From: Parabacteroides faecalis
GTDB taxonomy: Bacteria > Bacteroidota > Bacteroidia > Bacteroidales > Tannerellaceae
Reading direction: 5' to 3'
Assembly: GCF_022809355.1 (NCBI RefSeq)
Contig: NZ_JAKZMM010000044.1
Span: forward strand, 1 to 34,192
DNA: 34,192 nucleotides
Made by a program: the position numbers and the translations under genes. Of this stretch, positions 6,930 through 15,029 are shown one piece after another; position 1 is the stretch's first letter, and each line of letters starts with the position of its first letter. A model generated the notes under the pieces. The model did not search any database. It saw nothing but the letters and a program-made list of their open reading frames with translations, and had not been told where the DNA came from.

Positions 6930-6991
6930 CCGGCTTCCTAAAAAGACAGGCTGTCACATCAGCCGCTTCCGGGAAGCCGGTTTTGTATTTT
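6930..6991 (+). terminator. Intrinsic terminator after the HU-related gene
   Basis: CCGGCTTCC (6930-6938) pairs perfectly with GGAAGCCGG (6972-6980), followed by TTTTGTATTTT. The loop of about 33 bases contains a smaller hairpin (GGCTG/CAGCC). It lies 44 bases after the stop codon. Confidence 0.75.
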
Positions 6992-7175
6992 CTTTTAACG
7001 AATAATTCTCCGCCTTTAGGTGCGGTGTAAAAAAGATAAACCGGCTGGAATAATAATACCACCAGAAAAGAATTATTTTAAGCCGAAAAACTGTAAATCT
7101 CGCAATCCCAAAAAATTCATCCCGCCCTATCGTTTAATTTTTAACAGCAAAGAACAGAAACTGTGAATTTATTGT

Positions 7176-7183
7176 TACTTTTG
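7176..7183 (+). promoter_or_regulatory. -7 promoter box upstream of the glycosidase operon
   Basis: TACTTTTG matches TAnnTTTG. No convincing -33 box was seen. Transcription from about 7190 would give either a leader of about 130 bases for the 7323 gene or, if stopped at 7272, a small RNA of roughly 80 bases. Confidence 0.45.
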
Positions 7184-7231
7184 TCACTTGAAACGAAAGA
7201 AGAAAGACCAATGTGTTTTTGATAAAAAAAC

Positions 7232-7272
7232 AAAAAAGCCTTCCCGCCGTTGGGGGCATGAAGGACTTTTTT
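7232..7272 (+). terminator. Hairpin with T-run in the operon leader
   Basis: AAAAAAGCCTTC (7232-7243) pairs with GAAGGACTTTTTT (7260-7272), giving about 12 bp with one bulged A and a GC-rich loop. Because both arms carry A/T runs it could end transcription in either direction. It lies 50 bases before the start codon of the operon's first gene. Confidence 0.65.
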
Positions 7273-7322
7273 GCGTCTTATAGATAGTTATGTAAACAAT
7301 ATAATTAATAAAGATTCATGCC

Positions 7323-9872
7323 ATGAAATTAGTTTCATCCATGCTCATTTTGCTAGCCGGATTGTTTAGTGCTTGTTCTCCCCGGCAGCAAGCTGATTAT
7401 TTTACGCCCGTTGCCGAAAGTCAATTGCGGGCGCCTGCTTATCCGCTCGTTTCCATCGATCCTTATACCAGCGGCTGGTCGTTCACAGATCAGCTGAATG
7501 CGGATCAAACCCGCCACTGGACGGGAAAACCGTTTCCGCTGCTGGGTGTTCTGCGGGTAGATGGTACGTGCTATCGTTTTATGGGAAAAGAGAATATCCC
7601 GCTACGCACCGTGTTGCCTACTGCCCAGGTGGAGAAGTGGGAGGCTACTTATACGGAAAAGAAACCGGCCGGAAACTGGTTTGAGAATACCTTCAACGAT
7701 GCTTCCTGGAAGAAAGGGAAGGCTGCCTTCGGAACGCCTGAAATGCCTCATCTGGCTACTACCTGGCAATCGGAAGATGTCTGGGTACGCCGTACCTTCG
7801 AACTGGACGAGGATCTGTCGGGCCAGCCGGTTTTCCTGAATTATTCGCACGATGATGTCTTTGAGCTTTATATCAACGGCAAGCAGGTCGTTTCGACCGG
7901 ATATGTCTGGAAGAATGATGTCGTGCTGGAACTGCCCGACGATGTCCGGGCTTCCCTCAAGCAGGGAAAGAATGTCATCGCTGCACACTGCCATAACACA
8001 ACGGGCGGTGCTTACGTGGATTTCGGTCTTTCTGTCAAGATGCCGGATGCTTCCTTCTTCGAGACGGCTGCCGAACAGACAGACGTCACCTATACACCGA
8101 CACAGACGTATTATACGTTTGCCTGCGGACCGGTGAACCTGAATCTGGTCTTTACGGCTCCGCTGCTGATGGACGATCTCGACCTGATGAGTCGTCCGGT
8201 CAACTATGTCTCCTATCAGGTACAATCGACCGACGGAAAAGCGCACGATGTGCAGCTGTATCTGGAAGCCACTTCGGCATGGGCTACCAATGTGCCCGGA
8301 CAAGCGGTCAAATCGTCGGTGATCCTGAAGCCCGAAGGACTGATGTATGCCACTACCGGAACGACCGAACAGCCTGTCTTGCAGACCAAGGGCGATGATG
8401 TGCGGATCGATTGGGGACACTTCTTCCTGGCTGCTGCCCAGAAAGAATCGGTAACGATCGGTGCCAGCGACTTCCTGCATCCGAAGAAAGAATTTGCCAC
8501 GACCGGCAATATTACCCGGGGCGGAAATATCGACGATCCGAACCAGGAACATTCACTGGCCCTGGTGGACAATCTGGGAAGCGTGAAAGACGCGACTGCG
8601 GGTTATGCCATGATTGCCTATGATGACGACTATGCCATTCAGTATTTCAACGACAACCGGATGGCTTACTGGAAACATAACGGCCAGGTGAGCATCGACC
8701 AGGCTTTGCTGCAGGCCGTACAGGAATATGAATCCATCATGCAACGTTGCCGCGAATTCGACGAGCAACTGATAGAGGATACGAAAAATGCCGGCGGTCA
8801 GCAATACGCCGAATTATGTGCCCTGGTTTACCGGCAGATCATTGCCGCCCACAAGCTGGTAGAAGACAAGAACGGCAATCTGCTGTTCTTCTCGAAAGAG
8901 AACTTCAGCAACGGTTCGATCGGTACGGTAGATATTACCTATCCTTCTGCTCCACTCTTCCTGGTTTATAATCCGGAATTGCTGAAGGGAATGATGAACT
9001 TCATCTTCGAATATAGTGAGAGCGGCCGGTGGCAGAAACCGTTTGCGGCACACGATGTCGGTACTTATCCGCAGGCAAACGGACAGACGTATGGAGGCGA
9101 CATGCCGGTTGAAGAAAGCGGTAACATGCTGATCCTGACAACAGCCATCGCCCTGCGGGAAGGAAATGCCGACTATGCCCAAAAACACTGGGATGTACTG
9201 ACAACCTGGACTAATTACTTGGTAGAAGCCGGACTCGACCCGGAAAACCAGTTGTGTACAGACGACTTTGCCGGTCACTTTGCCCACAATGCCAACCTCT
9301 CGATCAAGGCTATCCTAGGTATTGCCGGCTATGGCAAACTGGCTGAAATGCTGGGCGACCAGGAAACGGCTGACAAGTATTTGCAGACAGCCAAGGAAAT
9401 GGCAGGTAAATGGAAGGAAATGGCAACGGACGGCGATCATTACAAACTGACATTCGACAAGCCGGGAACCTGGAGCCAGAAGTATAACCTGATCTGGGAC
9501 AAACTGCTGGGATTAAACATCTTCGACAAAGACATCGCTACGACGGAAATGGCCTATTACAAGACGGTACAGAACACCTATGGCTTGCCTCTAGACAGCC
9601 GTAAGACCTATACCAAATCCGATTGGATCATGTGGACTGCCTGTCTGACGGATCAGATGGATGATTTCCAGGCCCTCGTGGCTCCGGTATATAAATACGC
9701 GAACGAAACACCGACACGTATTCCGTTGAGCGACTGGCACGAAACGACAGATGCCACTTCGGTAGGATTCCGGGCCCGTTCGGTAGTGGGCGGTTATTTC
9801 ATGAAGGTATTGGAACAGCTCATGTATCCGAATGCCTCGAATGCCCAATCTGCCGCTCAGGCAACCAAGTAA
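7323..9872 (+). CDS. Glutaminase-A-like lipoprotein (DUF4964/DUF5127/DUF4965/DUF1793)
   Basis: 849 residues. A lipoprotein-type signal sequence ends at Cys18 (LAGLFSAC, with Phe at -3, slightly off the usual lipobox). Residues ~35-100 (LVSIDPYTSGWSFTDQLNAD, then HWTGKPFPLLGVLRVDG) are the DUF4964 start of fungal glutaminase-A-like proteins. Residues ~103-238 form an extra jelly-roll-like domain resembling the sugar-binding domain of GH2 enzymes (DVWVRRTFELDEDL, DDVFELYINGKQV). DUF5127 follows (~245-480), then DUF4965 and DUF1793 (~480-835) with a helical barrel (SYPSAP-type segment, GGDMPVEESGNMLIL, DDFAGHFAHNANLSIKAI). The fungal founder is a glutaminase, but in Bacteroidota the family sits with glycosidases and its real substrate is unclear. 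It is probably surface- or periplasm-facing. It is first in a four-gene operon with two GH2 enzymes. Confidence 0.85.
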   Translation: MKLVSSMLILLAGLFSACSPRQQADYFTPVAESQLRAPAYPLVSIDPYTSGWSFTDQLNADQTRHWTGKPFPLLGVLRVDGTCYRFMGKENIPLRTVLPTAQVEKWEATYTEKKPAGNWFENTFNDASWKKGKAAFGTPEMPHLATTWQSEDVWVRRTFELDEDLSGQPVFLNYSHDDVFELYINGKQVVSTGYVWKNDVVLELPDDVRASLKQGKNVIAAHCHNTTGGAYVDFGLSVKMPDASFFETAAEQTDVTYTPTQTYYTFACGPVNLNLVFTAPLLMDDLDLMSRPVNYVSYQVQSTDGKAHDVQLYLEATSAWATNVPGQAVKSSVILKPEGLMYATTGTTEQPVLQTKGDDVRIDWGHFFLAAAQKESVTIGASDFLHPKKEFATTGNITRGGNIDDPNQEHSLALVDNLGSVKDATAGYAMIAYDDDYAIQYFNDNRMAYWKHNGQVSIDQALLQAVQEYESIMQRCREFDEQLIEDTKNAGGQQYAELCALVYRQIIAAHKLVEDKNGNLLFFSKENFSNGSIGTVDITYPSAPLFLVYNPELLKGMMNFIFEYSESGRWQKPFAAHDVGTYPQANGQTYGGDMPVEESGNMLILTTAIALREGNADYAQKHWDVLTTWTNYLVEAGLDPENQLCTDDFAGHFAHNANLSIKAILGIAGYGKLAEMLGDQETADKYLQTAKEMAGKWKEMATDGDHYKLTFDKPGTWSQKYNLIWDKLLGLNIFDKDIATTEMAYYKTVQNTYGLPLDSRKTYTKSDWIMWTACLTDQMDDFQALVAPVYKYANETPTRIPLSDWHETTDATSVGFRARSVVGGYFMKVLEQLMYPNASNAQSAAQATK

Positions 9873-9908
9873 TAACGAACTATCATTGTTATATTTAAAT
9901 TTATATGT

Positions 9909-11717
9909 ATGAAAAAGACCTTGTTTGTATGTTGTGCCTTCGCATGGGCACTCTGTGCGCAGGCACAGTGGAAACCGGCTGGAGATAAGATCAAGACGCA
10001 GTGGGCTGAACTAGTCAACCCAGAATCTGTATTGCCGGAATACCCGCGTCCGCAGTTGGAACGTGCCGACTGGCTGAACCTGAACGGAGAATGGGAATAT
10101 GCCATTCAGCCTGCCGGACAAGCTGAACCCGCCCAGTTCCAGGGAAATATCCTGGTTCCTTTCGCTGTCGAATCTTCTTTATCGGGTGTTCAGAAGGAAG
10201 TAGGCGACAAGAATGAGCTGTGGTATAAACGGACATTTACGGTTCCATCGAAGTGGAAGGGAAAAGATATCGTCCTCAACTTCGGAGCAGTGGACTGGAA
10301 AGCTGAAGTATTCGTCAACGATGTACTGATCGGTTCGCACAAAGGCGGTTACACACCGTTCTCATTCAATATCACCCCGTATCTGCAAGGTTCGGGAGCC
10401 CAGAAACTGGTGGTCCGTGTATGGGACCCGAGCGACAAGGGCTATCAGCCAAGAGGAAAACAGACGTCTAATCCGGAAGGTATCTGGTACACGCCGGTAA
10501 CAGGTATCTGGCAGACCGTCTGGCTGGAACCGGTAGCCGAGAATCATATCACCAGCATCAAAGCCATTCCGAATGTGGATGCGAAAGTAATGAATGTAAC
10601 GGTAGGAACATCGGCTTGTGCTTCTTCGATTGTGGAAGTGAAGTTATTGGATAAAGGCCAGGTAGTAGCGACAGGCAAGGGAATCCAGGGACAGGAAATC
10701 CGTTTGGGTGTCAATAATCCGACCTTGTGGTGCCCGGCAAATCCATATCTGTACGACATGCAAGTGAGTCTGTTGCAGAAAGGGAAAGTCGTTGACCAGG
10801 TGAAATCATATACTGCCTTCCGTAAGATCTCGGTTGGAAAAGACAAATCCGGTATCAAACGCATGTATCTGAACGACAAACCGCTCTTCCAGTATGGTCC
10901 GTTGGATCAGGGCTGGTGGCCGGACGGTTTATATACCGCTCCAACCGATGAAGCCTTGTTGTTTGACATCAAGAAAACCAAAGACTGGGGCTTCAACATG
11001 ATCCGTAAGCATGTGAAGGTAGAACCTGCTCGCTGGTACTATCATTGCGATAAAGAAGGTATTCTGGTATGGCAGGATATGCCGAGCGGCGACATGGGCA
11101 ACAGCTGGGCACCTCATACTTACAACGGAGGAACAGACAAACAGCGTACACCGGAATCGGTAGCCAACTACTACCAGGAATGGAAGGAAATCATGGATCT
11201 GTGCATGTCGAACCCGTCGGTTGTTGTCTGGGTTCCGTTCAACGAAGCCTGGGGACAGTTTGATACCGAAAAGGTTGTAGCCTGGACAGAAGCATACGAT
11301 CCGTCTCGTCTAGTCAATCCGGCCAGTGGTGGAAACCACCGTCCTTGCGGTGATATCCTGGACTTGCATAATTATCCGGGACCGGATATGTTCTTGTCTG
11401 ATCCGCAGCGTGTCAATGTCTTGGGTGAATACGGAGGAATCGGTCTTCCGTTGGAAAACCACCTGTGGTGGAACAAGCGTAACTGGGGTTATGTCCAGTT
11501 TAAAGACAGCGAAGCCGTAACAGCCGAATACGTGAAGTATGCCAACCAGCTGAAGAACTTCGTGAAACGCGGATTCTCGGCTGCGGTTTATACCCAGACC
11601 ACCGATGTGGAAGGCGAAGTGAACGGTCTGATGACTTATGACCGTAAGGTAATCAAGATTAATGAAGCGAAAGTAAAAGCCGCTAACCAGGCTGTTATCC
11701 AGTCGCTATCTGAATAA
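9909..11717 (+). CDS. Glycoside hydrolase family 2 enzyme (first of two)
   Basis: 602 residues with a signal peptide (about 1-19, ending AQAQ). The domain order is GH2 sugar-binding jelly roll (EYPRPQLERADWLNLNGEWE, then DWKAEVFVNDVLIGSHKGGY), an immunoglobulin-like domain (~210-310), and a TIM barrel (~315-590). The acid/base is Glu446 in FNEAWG and the nucleophile is Glu507 in LGEYGG; both GH2 catalytic glutamates are present. The barrel also has the usual GFNMIRKHVKVEP and WYYHCDKEGILVWQDMP segments. It is a retaining beta-glycosidase, probably a beta-galactosidase, beta-glucuronidase or beta-mannosidase type; the sequence does not decide which. It is periplasmic or exported. It lies 36 bases after the glutaminase-like gene and 7 bases before the DUF418 gene, so it is co-transcribed. 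Confidence 0.9.
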   Translation: MKKTLFVCCAFAWALCAQAQWKPAGDKIKTQWAELVNPESVLPEYPRPQLERADWLNLNGEWEYAIQPAGQAEPAQFQGNILVPFAVESSLSGVQKEVGDKNELWYKRTFTVPSKWKGKDIVLNFGAVDWKAEVFVNDVLIGSHKGGYTPFSFNITPYLQGSGAQKLVVRVWDPSDKGYQPRGKQTSNPEGIWYTPVTGIWQTVWLEPVAENHITSIKAIPNVDAKVMNVTVGTSACASSIVEVKLLDKGQVVATGKGIQGQEIRLGVNNPTLWCPANPYLYDMQVSLLQKGKVVDQVKSYTAFRKISVGKDKSGIKRMYLNDKPLFQYGPLDQGWWPDGLYTAPTDEALLFDIKKTKDWGFNMIRKHVKVEPARWYYHCDKEGILVWQDMPSGDMGNSWAPHTYNGGTDKQRTPESVANYYQEWKEIMDLCMSNPSVVVWVPFNEAWGQFDTEKVVAWTEAYDPSRLVNPASGGNHRPCGDILDLHNYPGPDMFLSDPQRVNVLGEYGGIGLPLENHLWWNKRNWGYVQFKDSEAVTAEYVKYANQLKNFVKRGFSAAVYTQTTDVEGEVNGLMTYDRKVIKINEAKVKAANQAVIQSLSE

Positions 11718-11724
11718 AAAGCCT

Positions 11725-12921
11725 ATGACAGCAATTGTACCAAAGAAGCGCATCAACTCGATTGATGCGCTTCGTGGTTTTGCCTTGATCGGGATCATGC
11801 TGCTGCATTGTATGGAGCGGTTTGACCTGACGATCATTCCGGAAGTGGCATCTCCTTTCTGGCAACGGGTGGATACCTTCGTTTACGAAGCCATGTATTT
11901 CCTCTTTGCCGGCAAGTCGTATGCCATTTTCTCTTTTCTGTTTGGTCTGAGTTTCTATATGCAGATGGATTCGCAGGCAGCCAAAGGATATGACTTCCGC
12001 GCCCGCTTCGTCTGGCGACTGGTCCTGCTCTTTATCTTCGGCTATATCAACGGTCTTATCTATATGGGTGAGTTCTTCATTATCTATGCCGTATTAGGAT
12101 TGTTTCTGGTTCCGCTGTACAAAGTGCCGACCAAATACCTGGTCGTGGTGATGATTCTGCTCTTCCTGCAGATTCCGGCGATTGTCAGCTTTGTCACCCT
12201 GCTGGGTAATCCGACGCAGAACGAACCCTCGCACCTGAATGTGTATATGAATCAGCTCTATGCCACCTGTGCCGGTATCTATGCCGAAGGCTCATTCAAG
12301 GATGTACTGGCTTTCAATGTATGGAACGGAGAAGTAGCCAAATGGTTATGGACCATCAACAACTACCGTTATCTGCAATTATTGGGACTGTTTATTGCCG
12401 GTATGCTGGTGGGACGGATGGAAATTCACAAGAGTGAAGAGAAGATGATCCGTTACAGCCGCCTGATGTTGCCTTACAGCTTGGCATGGTTTGTTGTCTT
12501 TTACCTGATCGTCTGGCTGCTGCCAGCACTGGGTGTAACCGGTTTTGCCCTGTCGGTCGGAACGACCCTGTTCAAAACCTTCGCCAATTTAGGTATGATG
12601 ATGCTGTATATCTGTGGCTTCACCTTGCTGTATTACAACCACGGCTGGCAAAAAGGACTAGACCGGATTGCTCCGGTCGGACGGATGAGTGTCACCAACT
12701 ACATGACACAGTCGATGGTCGGTGTCTGCCTGTTCTATGGTTTCGGAGCCAACCTGGCCGTTCAGTGCAACTACTTGCAAAGCCTGTGTGTCGGTCTGCT
12801 GTTCTGTCTGGTACAAATCCTGTACAGCAACTGGTGGATCAAACGCTTCTATTACGGACCGATGGAATGGCTGTGGCGCACCTTGACCTGGATGCAACGT
12901 GTTCCTCTCGTCAGAAAATAA
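11725..12921 (+). CDS. DUF418 multipass membrane protein
   Basis: 398 residues with about eight to ten hydrophobic segments. The N-terminus (RINSIDALRGFALIGIMLLH) is the hallmark of the DUF418/YeiB family, related to heparan-alpha-glucosaminide N-acetyltransferase and acyltransferase-3 proteins. FLFGLSFYMQMD and, near the C-terminus, GRMSVTNYMTQSMVGVCLFY and LQILYSNWWIKRFYYGPMEWLWR-type text complete the DUF418 match. A role in transferring acyl groups across the inner membrane is inferred from the superfamily and has not been shown for DUF418. It lies between the two GH2 genes, with a 7-base gap upstream and none or a short gap downstream, so it is part of the same operon and may modify or export the glycan the enzymes handle. 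Confidence 0.88.
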   Translation: MTAIVPKKRINSIDALRGFALIGIMLLHCMERFDLTIIPEVASPFWQRVDTFVYEAMYFLFAGKSYAIFSFLFGLSFYMQMDSQAAKGYDFRARFVWRLVLLFIFGYINGLIYMGEFFIIYAVLGLFLVPLYKVPTKYLVVVMILLFLQIPAIVSFVTLLGNPTQNEPSHLNVYMNQLYATCAGIYAEGSFKDVLAFNVWNGEVAKWLWTINNYRYLQLLGLFIAGMLVGRMEIHKSEEKMIRYSRLMLPYSLAWFVVFYLIVWLLPALGVTGFALSVGTTLFKTFANLGMMMLYICGFTLLYYNHGWQKGLDRIAPVGRMSVTNYMTQSMVGVCLFYGFGANLAVQCNYLQSLCVGLLFCLVQILYSNWWIKRFYYGPMEWLWRTLTWMQRVPLVRK

Positions 12922-12945
12922 ATGTTTAACCAAATATTCAAGTGT

Positions 12946-14799
12946 ATGAAACGAATTACAACCCTATCGTTTTTCATGTTATTCTGCTGGATAACGGCCT
13001 TCGCAATACCGAGAGCCGAATATCCACGTCCGCAGTTCGAACGTAACGCGTGGATCAACCTCAACGGAGAATGGACCTATTCATTCGACTTCGGCGGTTC
13101 CGGTCTGGAACGGGAATGGTTCAAGTCCACCGGATTCGATCAGAAAATCATCGTTCCTTTCTGCCCGGAAAGTAAACTGTCGGGAGTTGAATACAAAGAC
13201 TTTATCAATCACATGTGGTATCACCGGACGATCTCCATTCCACAAGACTGGGCCAACAAACAGGTACTGTTGAACTTCGGTGCAGTTTATTATAAGTCGG
13301 AGATCTACATCGACGGTGTTTTTGCTGCCCGTCACTTTGGTGGAACTTCTTCCTTCCAGGTCGATATTACGCCGTATGTCAAGGCTGGTCAGACACACAA
13401 CCTGGTGGTGTATGTGGAAAGTGATGTTCGCAGTACCCATCAGCCCAGCGGAAAGCAGAACCTGCAGTTTGCTTCGTATGGTTGTAACTATACCCGTACC
13501 ACCGGTATTTGGCAGACTGTCTGGATGGAAGCCGTTCATCCCGAAGGACTACAGTCTGTTCAGATGATTCCGGACATCGACCAGCAGCAGTTGATCATCC
13601 GTCCGCGTTTCTACAAGGAATTGGGTGGTAAGCTGGAAGTTACCCTGAAAGACAACGGGAAAGTCGTATCCAAGGAAACAGTCGCTGCCAACTCTTTATC
13701 AACCGTTATTTTGCCGGTCAAGAAGATGAAGACCTGGAGTCCGGAGAATCCTTTCCTCTATGACGTGGAATTACGGGTGATCGACAAGGCCGGAAATGTG
13801 GTAGACGAAGTCAAATCGTATGCCGGTATGCGGAAAGTCCACATCGAAGGCAAGAAAATCTACCTGAACAACCAGCCGTACTATCAGCGTCTGGTACTCG
13901 ACCAGGGATTCTATCCCGACGGTATCTGGACAGCTCCGAGCGACGAGGCCCTGAAGAAAGATATCCAGCTTTCGATGGAAGCAGGTTTCAACGGAGCCCG
14001 TCTGCATCAGAAAGTATTCGAAGAACGTTTCTATTACTGGGCAGACAAACTGGGTTACCTGACTTGGGGTGAAGCCTCCAGCTGGGGTATGGATTGCAAT
14101 GATATCGAAACAGCCCGTAACTTCATCACCGAATGGACCGAAATCGTGGAACGCGACCGAAATCATCCGTCTATCTTGATCTGGACACCAACCAATGAAG
14201 AGTTCTGGCCCGACCGCGTTCAGTATCCTCGTCTGATGCAAGACCTGTACAAACTGACGAAAGCCATCGATCCGACGCGTCCTTTCCACGGAACCAGTGG
14301 TGGTTCTCACATCGCTACCGACATCTGGACCGTACATAACTACGAACAGGATCCGGCCAAACTGAAGGATCTGTTGTACAACGATGGTAAGCTGATGGAA
14401 GCTCCCAAATGGGAAATCCAGCTGATGCCGAAGAACATCGGTTTCAACGGATTGAAATATACCGATCAATATACATTCCCACAGTATAAGCACGACATGC
14501 CTTATCTGATTGATGAATTCGGAGGTATCAAGTGGAACCCGTCACAACAGATGGAAAGTGCCCAGAATACTTCATGGGGTTATGGTGAACCGCCTCACTC
14601 ACTGGAGGAATTCTATGCCCGACTGGAAGGTCTGGTTGACACCGTCCTGTCGTTGTCAGATCATGTATGGGGTTATTGCTACACCCAGCTGACAGACGTA
14701 GAACAGGAACAGAACGGCATCTATTACTACGACCGCAGTCCGAAGTTCGACATGAAACGGATTCACGCGATCTTCAGTAAGAATCCGGAGACAAAATAA
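12946..14799 (+). CDS. Glycoside hydrolase family 2 enzyme (second of two)
   Basis: 617 residues from the ATG at 12946 (MKRITTLSFFMLFCWITAFA), chosen because it opens a normal signal peptide. An ATG at 12922, directly after the DUF418 stop, would add eight residues before it. The layout matches the first GH2: jelly roll (EYPRPQFERNAWINLNGEW, YYKSEIYIDGVFAARHFGGT), Ig-like domain, TIM barrel. The predicted acid/base is Glu418 in TPTNEEFWP and the nucleophile is Glu524 in LIDEFGG. The acid/base motif differs from the first copy (NEEFW against NEAWG), and about 105 residues separate the two glutamates instead of 61, so the barrel loops differ and the substrates probably do too. It is last in the operon, and an intrinsic terminator follows 9 bases after the stop. 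Confidence 0.9.
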   Translation: MKRITTLSFFMLFCWITAFAIPRAEYPRPQFERNAWINLNGEWTYSFDFGGSGLEREWFKSTGFDQKIIVPFCPESKLSGVEYKDFINHMWYHRTISIPQDWANKQVLLNFGAVYYKSEIYIDGVFAARHFGGTSSFQVDITPYVKAGQTHNLVVYVESDVRSTHQPSGKQNLQFASYGCNYTRTTGIWQTVWMEAVHPEGLQSVQMIPDIDQQQLIIRPRFYKELGGKLEVTLKDNGKVVSKETVAANSLSTVILPVKKMKTWSPENPFLYDVELRVIDKAGNVVDEVKSYAGMRKVHIEGKKIYLNNQPYYQRLVLDQGFYPDGIWTAPSDEALKKDIQLSMEAGFNGARLHQKVFEERFYYWADKLGYLTWGEASSWGMDCNDIETARNFITEWTEIVERDRNHPSILIWTPTNEEFWPDRVQYPRLMQDLYKLTKAIDPTRPFHGTSGGSHIATDIWTVHNYEQDPAKLKDLLYNDGKLMEAPKWEIQLMPKNIGFNGLKYTDQYTFPQYKHDMPYLIDEFGGIKWNPSQQMESAQNTSWGYGEPPHSLEEFYARLEGLVDTVLSLSDHVWGYCYTQLTDVEQEQNGIYYYDRSPKFDMKRIHAIFSKNPETK

Positions 14800-14808
14800 A
14801 AACAAATT

Positions 14809-14864
14809 CCGGTATTCCTATCCGTTCTTACCAACGATGATGGGGATACCGGGGTTTTCTTTTG
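14809..14864 (+). terminator. Intrinsic terminator of the glycosidase operon
   Basis: CCGGTATTCC (14809-14818) pairs with GGGATACCGG (14843-14852) with one G-T wobble, followed by GGTTTTCTTTT. It lies directly after the last GH2 gene. Confidence 0.8.
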
Positions 14865-14988
14865 TGGGGAAGAGTGGGGAGAACTGATATGACCACAAAA
14901 TTATTTCATTAGCAATAAACAATAAATATCTTAAATGATTCGCATAAAGAAAAGATTTCTAACCATTACAAAGAATTCAAAAAAAATC

Positions 14989-14996
14989 TATTTTTG
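14989..14996 (+). promoter_or_regulatory. -7 promoter box of the AlbA_2 gene
   Basis: TATTTTTG matches TAnnTTTG. No clear -33 TTTG at the right distance. The predicted start near 15003 gives a leader of about 27 bases to the ATG at 15030. Confidence 0.5.
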
Positions 14997-15029
14997 CAAA
15001 AGGACTATATAGCTGTACATACATAATTT

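Larger units (their letters stand above)
7000..7322 (+). other. Leader region of the glycosidase operon
   Basis: No protein gene seen. It holds a -7 box (7176-7183), a three-codon reading frame MCF-stop (7211-7222) and a hairpin with a T-run (7232-7272), before the first operon gene at 7323. No second TAnnTTTG box was found between the hairpin and that gene. Confidence 0.5.

Noticed and set aside
7602-8552. 316-residue leftward frame opposite the glutaminase-like gene
   Set aside because: It is antisense to a full-length domain protein and has no family features.
13771-14493. 240-residue leftward frame inside the second GH2 gene
   Set aside because: It is the shadow of a well-supported GH2 barrel, has no start context, and is an effect of codon bias.
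7323-14799. Canonical polysaccharide utilization locus
   Set aside because: No SusC/SusD pair, no sensor or anti-sigma pair in the window; called a glycosidase operon only.
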